Part shown: one piece after another, positions 1 to 6,456 of the stretch
Layout of the letters: each line of letters starts with the position of its first letter
Position numbering within the stretch: position 1 is the first letter of the stretch
Notes under the pieces: generated by a model
What the model saw: only the letters and a program-made list of their open reading frames with translations
The model's database searches: none
Told to the model about the DNA's origin: nothing
Program-made: the position numbers and the translations under genes
Origin: Mycolicibacterium komanii
GTDB lineage: Bacteria > Actinomycetota > Actinomycetes > Mycobacteriales > Mycobacteriaceae
Assembly (NCBI RefSeq): GCF_001050035.1
Contig: NZ_CVTA01000018.1
Location: 1 to 62,199, forward strand
Length of the DNA: 62,199 nt
Direction of reading: 5' to 3'

Positions 1-128
<128 letters not shown>

Positions 129-165
129 CTATCCGTTGTCGGACCCACTGATTAAGCTCGGCGGC

Positions 166-1149
166 GTGACGGTTCTGGCCCACGATGTCGACGACAGCAG
201 CGCCGAGGATGCCTTCCTGGCCGGTGCCCAGCGGTATCGCCGGGAACTGCTCGCGCACTGCTATCGGATGACCGGCTCGCTGCACGACGCCGAGGATCTG
301 GTGCAGGAAACCTATCTGCGGGCGTGGAAGTCGTACAAAGGCTTCCAAGGCAAATCGTCGGTGCGCACCTGGCTGTACCGGATCGCCACCAACACGTGCC
401 TGACCGCGCTGGACAGCAGGCAGCGACGGCCGCTGCCCACCGGCCTCGGAGCCCCGAGCTCGGATCCGCTCGACGACATCGTCGCGCGGGACGAGGTGCC
501 GTGGCTCGAGCCGCTGCCCGACGACTCGAGCGACCCTTCGACGATCGTGGGGTCCCGTGAGTCGGTGCGGCTGGCGTTCATCGCGGCGCTGCAGCACCTG
601 TCACCTCGGCAGCGCGCCGTGCTGGTGCTGCGCGAGGTGCTGCAGTGGAAGGCGTCAGAGGTCGCCGATGCCGTCGGTGCGTCGACGGCCGCGGTCAACA
701 GCCTGCTGCAGCGGGCACGGGCGCAGCTCGACGCCGTCGGCCCCAGTGAGGACGACGAGTTGCGGCCGCCGGAGTCGCCGGAGGCCCAGGACCTGCTGAC
801 GCGCTACATCGCCGCGTTCGAGAGCTACGACATGGACAAGCTGGTCGAGCTGTTCACCGAGGACGCCGTGTGGGAGATGCCGCCGTTCGACGGCTGGTAC
901 CAGGGCCCGGAGAATATCGTGTTGTTGTCCAAACAGCACTGTCCGGCCGAGGGCCCCGGCGATATGCGGTTCATCCGGACCACCGCCAACGGTCAGCCGG
1001 CCGCCGCGCTCTACATGCTCAACCGCGAGACCGGTGTCCACGAGGCCTTCCAGATGCATGTGCTCGACGTGACGGCGGGCGGCATCGCGCACGTCGTGGC
1101 GTTTCACGCCGAGACCTTCGTTCCCTTCGGGCTTCCCGACACGGTCTGA
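166..1149 (+). CDS. sigG: ECF sigma factor SigG with SnoaL-like C-terminal domain
   Basis: This is an extracytoplasmic-function sigma factor that would direct RNA polymerase to stress promoters. Region 2 spans about residues 25-85, with the core-binding segment DAEDLVQETYLRAW at 41-54. Region 4, with the -35-binding helix-turn-helix, spans about 136-185 (SPRQRAVLVLREVLQWKASE). Residues from about 210 to the end form a SnoaL/NTF2-like domain, as in M. tuberculosis SigG and SigJ. No anti-sigma gene lies next to it, which fits this class, where the tail is thought to regulate the sigma factor. I chose the GTG at 166. The frame stays open back to an ATG at 67, but that start would put 53 bases antisense inside the lipase gene. 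The longer start is what M. tuberculosis SigG is annotated with, so it is not excluded. Confidence 0.85.
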   Translation: MTVLAHDVDDSSAEDAFLAGAQRYRRELLAHCYRMTGSLHDAEDLVQETYLRAWKSYKGFQGKSSVRTWLYRIATNTCLTALDSRQRRPLPTGLGAPSSDPLDDIVARDEVPWLEPLPDDSSDPSTIVGSRESVRLAFIAALQHLSPRQRAVLVLREVLQWKASEVADAVGASTAAVNSLLQRARAQLDAVGPSEDDELRPPESPEAQDLLTRYIAAFESYDMDKLVELFTEDAVWEMPPFDGWYQGPENIVLLSKQHCPAEGPGDMRFIRTTANGQPAAALYMLNRETGVHEAFQMHVLDVTAGGIAHVVAFHAETFVPFGLPDTV

Positions 1150-1201
1150 GCTCTGCGGGGCAACGAACCGAAGCCGGCATCGTCGCAGCTCACCGACGTA
1201 A

Positions 1202-1232
1202 TTGACACCTGTTCTGGAACGTGTTCTATAGT
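1202..1232 (+). promoter_or_regulatory. SigA-like promoter of the NDMA-dependent alcohol dehydrogenase
   Basis: A consensus TTGACA lies at 1202-1207 and a TANNNT -10 (TATAGT) at 1227-1232, with a 19-base spacer. The predicted transcript start falls at about 1239-1241, on or next to the ATG at 1241, so the mRNA may be leaderless or nearly so. The -10 overlaps the palindrome listed separately at 1215-1228. Confidence 0.6.
1215..1228. promoter_or_regulatory. KstR-type operator
   Basis: TGGAACGTGTTCTA fits the TnnAACnnGTTnnA consensus bound by KstR, the TetR repressor of mycobacterial cholesterol catabolism genes. It sits in the promoter spacer and overlaps the -10 element of the downstream alcohol dehydrogenase, a position where a bound repressor would block transcription. 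KstR itself is not in the window. The match is direct; repression by KstR is inferred. Confidence 0.6.
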
Positions 1233-1240
1233 CAGCGGCC

Positions 1241-2365
1241 ATGAAGACCAAGGGCGCGCTGCTGTGGGAGCTCAACTCACCGTTCCGGATCGACGAGATC
1301 GAGATCGGTGATCCCGTCGCCGACGAGGTCCAGATTCGCATGCACGCCGCGGGGATGTGTCACTCGGACTACCACCTCACGACCGGCGCCACCCCGATCG
1401 GCCTGCCGGCATTGGGCGGTCACGAGGGCGCCGGCGTCGTGACGAAGGTCGGCAAGAACGTCACCGGCCTCGAGGAGGGCGACCACGTCATCCTCGCGTT
1501 CATCCCCGCCTGCGGTGAGTGCCCGCCGTGTCTGAAGGGCTACCGCTCGCTGTGTGACCGCGGCGCCGTGCTACTCGGCGGCAAGGCGATCGCCGACGGG
1601 ACCTCCCGCGTGCACGCCGGCGGCACCGAGGTCTCGCCGATGAACCTTCTCGGCACCTTCGCTCCGTACATGACCGTGCACAAGGACTCGGTGGTCAAGA
1701 TCGACAAGGACATCCCGTTCGAGTCGGCGGCCCTGCTGGGGTGCGCGGTGCCGACGGGCTTCGGATCCGCGACCAACGTCGCCGAGGTGAACCCGGGCGA
1801 GACCGTCGTCATCGTCGGCGTCGGCGGTATCGGCATGAGCGCGCTCCAGGGCGCGGTGATCGCCGGCGCCCGCAACGTCATCGCGATCGACCCGAACGAA
1901 TGGAAGCGCGAACAAGCCATCAAGTTCGGCGCCACCCATGTCTACCCGTCGATGGCCGAGGCCATCGCCCCCGTCATCGACCTCACCCACGGCATCATGG
2001 CCGACAAGACGATCATCGCTGTCGGCGAGATGAAGGGTGAGTACATCGAAGAGGCGCTGACGCTGACCACCAAGACCGGCACGTGTGTGGTCACGGGCAT
2101 GGGTTCGATGATGGATGTCGACGTCAAACTCAACCTGTTCCTGTTCACGATGTTGCAGAAGACGCTGAAGGGCAACATCTTCGGTGGCGGCAGCTCGCAC
2201 GTCGAGACCCCGAAGCTGGTCGGCCTCTACAAGTCCGGTCTGCTCAACATCGACGACATGGTCACCAGGACCTACCGCCTCGAGGACATCAATCAGGGCT
2301 ACCAGGACATGCTCGACGGGAAGAACATCCGCGGGGTCGTCACCTACGACGAGGCGGATTGGTAG
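1241..2365 (+). CDS. NDMA-dependent (mycofactocin-type) zinc alcohol dehydrogenase
   Basis: A 374-residue medium-chain alcohol dehydrogenase of the class whose NAD stays bound and which, in actinobacteria, needs N,N-dimethyl-4-nitrosoaniline in vitro and probably mycofactocin in vivo. Catalytic zinc ligands are C40, H61-E62 and C168. Structural zinc cysteines are C91, C94, C97 and C105. The Rossmann loop GVGGIG lies at 193-198. The best remembered relative is the AdhB/Rv0761c group. It would oxidise a primary or lipid-derived alcohol to the aldehyde. The KstR-type operator upstream suggests induction by sterols or their breakdown products. Its stop overlaps the convergent marR-type gene by 26 bases. 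Confidence 0.85.
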   Translation: MKTKGALLWELNSPFRIDEIEIGDPVADEVQIRMHAAGMCHSDYHLTTGATPIGLPALGGHEGAGVVTKVGKNVTGLEEGDHVILAFIPACGECPPCLKGYRSLCDRGAVLLGGKAIADGTSRVHAGGTEVSPMNLLGTFAPYMTVHKDSVVKIDKDIPFESAALLGCAVPTGFGSATNVAEVNPGETVVIVGVGGIGMSALQGAVIAGARNVIAIDPNEWKREQAIKFGATHVYPSMAEAIAPVIDLTHGIMADKTIIAVGEMKGEYIEEALTLTTKTGTCVVTGMGSMMDVDVKLNLFLFTMLQKTLKGNIFGGGSSHVETPKLVGLYKSGLLNIDDMVTRTYRLEDINQGYQDMLDGKNIRGVVTYDEADW

Positions 2366-2807
2366 CAGCCAGCCGCTCCAGCACCGACTGCAACACCTCG
2401 TCGAACCCCCGCAACTGGGCGGGCGTCAGCCCCTCGAACACCGTGCGCCGTACCAGCTCGGCGTGCCCCGGAGCCGCCGTCTTCAGCGCCGCGAGCCCGG
2501 CGTCGGTGATCGACACGCTGGCGCCCCGGCGGTCGTCGCCGTTGCCGTACCGCTCGAGCAGTCCGCGGACTCGCATCCGGCGCAGCTGGTGCGACAGCCT
2601 GCTCTGCTCCCACGCGAGCGCGTCGGCCAGGTCGTTGATGCGCTGGGGTCCGCGCTCGGACAGCGCGACCAGCACCTCGTAGTCCGCAAGCGACAGCTCA
2701 CAGTCGCGCTGCAGTTGCCGGTGCATCTCGGTCTGCAGGCGGCTGGTCACCGTCAAGAACTTCCGCCACACCTCTTGCTCACGCTTTGTCAACCACACGG
2801 AATACAT
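2340..2807 (-). CDS. MarR-family transcriptional regulator
   Basis: A 155-residue winged-helix regulator. The DNA-binding region spans about residues 39-85: LADYEVLVALSERGP, then the recognition helix INDLADALAWEQSRLSHQLRRM, then a wing with two acidic residues (GNGDDRRGASVSIT). It is divergent from the pirin gene and separated from it by 68 bases that contain a near-palindrome, so autoregulation and control of the pirin are likely. The ligand cannot be told from sequence. The 3' end overlaps the upstream alcohol dehydrogenase gene tail to tail. Confidence 0.85.
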   Translation of the reverse strand: MYSVWLTKREQEVWRKFLTVTSRLQTEMHRQLQRDCELSLADYEVLVALSERGPQRINDLADALAWEQSRLSHQLRRMRVRGLLERYGNGDDRRGASVSITDAGLAALKTAAPGHAELVRRTVFEGLTPAQLRGFDEVLQSVLERLAATNPPRRR

Positions 2808-2809
2808 GA

Positions 2810-2827
2810 CACATCATCTATGTTGTG
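2810..2827. promoter_or_regulatory. Candidate MarR operator between divergent marR and pirin genes
   Basis: CACATCAT-CT-ATGTTGTG is an 18-base inverted repeat in which 7 of 8 arm positions pair. It begins only 3 bases upstream of the MarR start codon, a typical position for an autoregulatory MarR site. Function is inferred from position and symmetry. Confidence 0.45.
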
Positions 2828-2875
2828 GCGTCCAGTAGCCCCCACCTAGGCTGGGCGCCGAGCGAGAGGTAAGCC

Positions 2876-3637
2876 ATGAACGCCCCGACAGTCGACATCC
2901 GGCGCGCCGCCGACCGTGCCAAGACCGAGATCTCCTGGCTGGACTCCAAGCACTCGTTCTCCTTCGGCAGCCACTACGAGCCGGAGAACACCCACCACGG
3001 CCTGTTGCTCGTCAACAACGACGACACCGTGGAACCGGGTACCGGCTTTGACACCCACCCGCACCGGGACATGGAGATCGTCACCTGGGTGCTGCGTGGG
3101 TCGCTGGTGCATCAGGATTCGACCGGCAACTCCGGCGTGATCTATCCAGGTCTGGCACAACGGATGTCGGCCGGCCGAGGCATTCTGCACTCCGAGAAGA
3201 ACGACTCGTGGACGGTGACCGGGGCCGAGAGCCACACCGAGCCGGTGCATTTCGTGCAGATGTGGGTGGTTCCCGACGAGTCGGATATCGATCCCGGCTA
3301 TCAGCAACTGGAGATCGACGACGAACTGCTGCGCGGCGGTCTGGTGACGATCGCCAGCGGAATGCCCGAACACCGGGACCAGTCCGCGATCGCCATTCAC
3401 AACAAGTACGCCGCGCTGCACGGTGCCCGCCTGCAGGCCGGCGACAGTATCGAACTGCCGTACGCCCCCTACCTGCATCTGTTCGTGCCCCGTGGCGAGG
3501 TCGCGCTCGAGGGCGCGGGCGCGTTGCACGAGGGCGACGCCGTCCGTTTCACGGGTACAGGTGGCCAGCGGGTCACCGCCACCAGGCCCGCCGAGATCCT
3601 GATCTGGGAGATGCATGCGAGTTTGGCTGCGGCGTAA
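2876..3637 (+). CDS. Pirin family protein (Rv0181c-like bicupin)
   Basis: A 253-residue two-domain cupin. The N-terminal cupin holds the pirin metal ligands H61, H63, H105 and E107, in HPHRDMEIVTWVL and SAGRGILHSE. It matches the M. tuberculosis Rv0181c product, which also lies beside sigG. Some pirins are quercetinases and others act as redox or metal sensors; which applies here cannot be decided. A purine-rich ribosome site (GAGAGG) precedes the ATG. Its end overlaps the next gene by 23 bases, suggesting co-transcription. Confidence 0.85.
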   Translation: MNAPTVDIRRAADRAKTEISWLDSKHSFSFGSHYEPENTHHGLLLVNNDDTVEPGTGFDTHPHRDMEIVTWVLRGSLVHQDSTGNSGVIYPGLAQRMSAGRGILHSEKNDSWTVTGAESHTEPVHFVQMWVVPDESDIDPGYQQLEIDDELLRGGLVTIASGMPEHRDQSAIAIHNKYAALHGARLQAGDSIELPYAPYLHLFVPRGEVALEGAGALHEGDAVRFTGTGGQRVTATRPAEILIWEMHASLAAA

Positions 3638-4922
3638 CGCGATTGCGTGCATCGTCGGAGTGATGCTGGCGACCGCCTGCTCGTCGAACTTCGAGACGGC
3701 TTCGGAGTCGACCGCTCCTCCACCGGACTCACCGTCACCCACCGCGGATGCTGACAATCGCCTGAAACCCGTGACCGTCGCGGTCGACCCGCGGCTCGCG
3801 CAGGCACCGTTCGATCAGCCGCGCGATGCCCTGGTGCCCGCCGGGTGGTCGATGTCGGTGTGGGCGCGCATGCCGAAGCCGAGATTGGCGGTGTGGGCGC
3901 CTGACGGCGCGGTGCTGGTCTCACAACCCAGCACCGGCGACGTGTTACGGCTGCAGCCCACCGATTCGGAACCGCGTCAAACGACCCTCCTTGCGGGACT
4001 CGACCAACCGCACGGACTCGCATTCGCCGGTGACACGCTCTACATCGCCGAGAGCGACCAGGTCGACGCCTACAAGTACGCAAACGGGGCGGCGACCGAT
4101 CCGCGCACCATCGCGGGTGACCTGCCCGACGCGAAAAGCGCCGATCTGCGTGGCGCATACGCTCATGCACTGAAATCCGTCGCGATCGGTCCGGACGGCA
4201 GCGTCTACTTCTCCATCGGCTCGACCGGCAACATCACGGCCGCCGATCGCGACGCCGAGCCGCCGCGGGCCACGATCATGCGGGTGCCGCCGGGCGGCGA
4301 TACTGCGGAGCCGTTTGCGACCGGCGTGCGCAACGGGACCGGCCTGGCGATCGCGCCGGACGGGGCGGTTTGGACCGCGGTCAACAACCGGGACAACGTC
4401 GCCGACCCGGAAACCGGTGAGGTCCGCCAGGACTACGTCAGCCTGCATCCGCCGGAGTCGGTGGCTCGGCTGACGCCCGGCCGCGAATTGGGTTGGCCCT
4501 TTTGCAATCCCGACGGTGGTCCGGCGAACCTGCCGTTGATCCGCGACGTGCAGACGAACGCGGACGGAGACCGGCTCGACTGCGAGGCTCTGCCGCCCAT
4601 TGAACAGAGTCTGGGCGCCCACGCGGCGCCGCTGGGAATGGTCTTCACCGAGGGCGTGCTGCCGGACCCGTATTCCAGCGGTGCCCTCATCGGGGTGCAC
4701 GGCTCATGGAACCGCAAGCCGCCGATCGCTCCGGAGGTGGCGTTCTTCGGCTGGCACAACGGCGAACTCACCGACCAGCAGACGCTGGTCGGTGGGTTCC
4801 AGTCCGTTGACGGCTCGAGATGGGGCCGACCGGTGGCCGCGGTGGTCGGACCCGACGGCGCGGTCTACATCACCGATGACTACGCCGACGCGATCTACCG
4901 GCTGGCCCCGCCGGGGCGTTAG
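3615..4922 (+). CDS. Lipoprotein PQQ-type sugar/sorbosone dehydrogenase (beta-propeller)
   Basis: A 435-residue exported lipoprotein. The signal peptide MRVWLRRNAIACIVGVMLAT ends in the lipobox LATAC, with C22 as the predicted lipidated residue. After a Pro/Ser-rich linker comes a six-bladed propeller of the soluble glucose/sorbosone dehydrogenase family, with repeated APDGAVL, GPDGSVYFS, APDGAVWTA and GPDGAVYITDDYADAIYR blade motifs. It would oxidise a sugar or aldose at the cell surface with PQQ; no PQQ biosynthesis genes are in the window, so the cofactor is uncertain. The ATG at 3615 follows GGGAG closely and lies inside the pirin gene. The stop overlaps the convergent GlsB-type gene by 4 bases. 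Confidence 0.75.
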   Translation: MRVWLRRNAIACIVGVMLATACSSNFETASESTAPPPDSPSPTADADNRLKPVTVAVDPRLAQAPFDQPRDALVPAGWSMSVWARMPKPRLAVWAPDGAVLVSQPSTGDVLRLQPTDSEPRQTTLLAGLDQPHGLAFAGDTLYIAESDQVDAYKYANGAATDPRTIAGDLPDAKSADLRGAYAHALKSVAIGPDGSVYFSIGSTGNITAADRDAEPPRATIMRVPPGGDTAEPFATGVRNGTGLAIAPDGAVWTAVNNRDNVADPETGEVRQDYVSLHPPESVARLTPGRELGWPFCNPDGGPANLPLIRDVQTNADGDRLDCEALPPIEQSLGAHAAPLGMVFTEGVLPDPYSSGALIGVHGSWNRKPPIAPEVAFFGWHNGELTDQQTLVGGFQSVDGSRWGRPVAAVVGPDGAVYITDDYADAIYRLAPPGR

Positions 4923-5209
4923 CGGACCGTGGTGCCGCGGGTCGTGCCCTTGCGGCCGGTGATGCCGACGTAGATCGCGATGAGCACGATCGCGACTATG
5001 ATGCCGACGAGGAACGGAATGACCTCCCAGCCGCCATTCGAATTCGAGTAGCCGAGCTGGTAGGTCAACCAGGACCCGATGAACGAGCCGAGTGCGCCCA
5101 GCACAATCGTCATGATCACGCCGATGTTCTGCTTGCCCGGCATGATGAGCCGCGCGAGCGCACCCACGATCAGACCGATGACGAGCGCGCTGAGGATGGT
5201 TCCGATCAT
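4919..5209 (-). CDS. GlsB/YeaQ/YmgE family stress-associated membrane protein
   Basis: A 96-residue protein with three hydrophobic helices (about residues 4-22, 30-50 and 62-83) and the family signature GLIVGALARLIMPGKQ followed by a Gly-rich second helix. It ends in a basic, Thr/Arg-rich tail. Members are small inner-membrane proteins induced by stress in many bacteria, with no defined biochemistry. Size and topology are normal for the family. Confidence 0.85.
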   Translation of the reverse strand: MIGTILSALVIGLIVGALARLIMPGKQNIGVIMTIVLGALGSFIGSWLTYQLGYSNSNGGWEVIPFLVGIIVAIVLIAIYVGITGRKGTTRGTTVR

Positions 5210-5373
5210 TTCTGCTCCCTCTCTTGTCTGTCGCTTGGCCGATTACCCGTAAACCCCATTTTCACTCGCCCACCCGATGAGATGCGATCGTGATGCCGCT
5301 GTGATGCAAGTTGACAGTGTTCAGGGTGAGATTGATGGTGTCACTGTTTCGATCGGATATCTAGGGGACGCGC

Positions 5374-6456
5374 GTGTCGGCGAGATCAGCAAACATCCGG
5401 CGTTTCGCGGCATCGGCCGCGGCGCTGTTGATGTGGGTGGTGTTGTCGACGACCGAGGGCATCTCGGTCGCGAACGCCGCCGGCGCGCGGGAAATGCTCG
5501 CCAACGCGATCGCCAACACGCGTGGCTCCTACCTGGTCTACAACTTCGGCGGCGGCCATCCCGCCCCGATGCTCAACGCCGGAGGCGGCTGGTACGAGTT
5601 GGCCAACGGCGGTCGTTTGATGATCATCAAGTCGGCGTCCACCCGGCTTGCGCCCCGCCTGTTGGTCGATTCGCACGCGGGCTATCAGGCGCGCTGCGAA
5701 CGCGATCCCCGCGCACGTACCGGCGAAGGGCTGCTGCAGGCATCGGAGATCTTCACTCCGCTGCAAGCCTGGCAGGCGCTCGGCCAGCCGACGATCGCGA
5801 TCAACGCCAACTTCTTCGACGTGCGCGGGCAGCGAGGTGGCTCATGGAAGTCCACCGGATGCAGTTCGCCGCTGGGCGCCTACGTCGACAACACCCGCGG
5901 CCAGGGCCGGGCGAACATCGCGGTGACCGGCACCATCCCCTATGCCGGAAAGCAGGGACTGTCCGGCGGCAACGAACACTGGAAGGCGTTGTCCACCATG
6001 ATTCTTCCGGTCGGCGGTGCGCCGTATGTGGTGCCGCCGGCGAGTCCCGACGACTACGACGCCGCCTCACCGGTGGTCAAACGACTCGTGGACGAGGGCG
6101 TGCGGTTCGTCGCGGTGGCCGGTATCGGACTGCTCTCGCCGGGTGACACCGGTCAGCTCAACGACGGCGGGCCGAGCGCGGCCCGAACCGCCCTCGCCTA
6201 TGCGAAACAGAAAGACGAGATGTACGTCTTCCAGGGCGGCAGCTACACCCCCGACCAGATCCAGGATCTGTTCCGCGGACTGGGCAGTGACACCGCGATT
6301 CTGCTCGACGGCGGGGGCTCGTCGTCGATCGTGCTGCGCCGCGACACCGGCGGCATGTGGACCGGCGCGGGCGTGCCGCGCGGATCGTGCGATACGCGGC
6401 AGGTGCTGTGTGATTCCCGCGAACGCGGGTTGCCGAGTTGGCTCGCCTTCAACTAG
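5374..6456 (+). CDS. Secreted phosphodiester glycosidase (NAGPA/DUF2233) family protein
   Basis: A 360-residue exported protein starting with GTG. The signal peptide covers about residues 1-36 (RRFAASAAALLMWVVLSTTE, cleavage near ANAAG). The body carries the NAGPA-domain motifs IAINANFFDVRG in the middle and TAILLDGGGSSSIVLRR near the end, the most conserved segments of the family. Members remove N-acetylglucosamine from phosphodiesters; the actinobacterial substrates are unknown, and a cell-wall glycan is a reasonable guess. The stop overlaps the convergent PE-PPE-domain gene by 4 bases (CTAG). Confidence 0.75.
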   Translation: MSARSANIRRFAASAAALLMWVVLSTTEGISVANAAGAREMLANAIANTRGSYLVYNFGGGHPAPMLNAGGGWYELANGGRLMIIKSASTRLAPRLLVDSHAGYQARCERDPRARTGEGLLQASEIFTPLQAWQALGQPTIAINANFFDVRGQRGGSWKSTGCSSPLGAYVDNTRGQGRANIAVTGTIPYAGKQGLSGGNEHWKALSTMILPVGGAPYVVPPASPDDYDAASPVVKRLVDEGVRFVAVAGIGLLSPGDTGQLNDGGPSAARTALAYAKQKDEMYVFQGGSYTPDQIQDLFRGLGSDTAILLDGGGSSSIVLRRDTGGMWTGAGVPRGSCDTRQVLCDSRERGLPSWLAFN

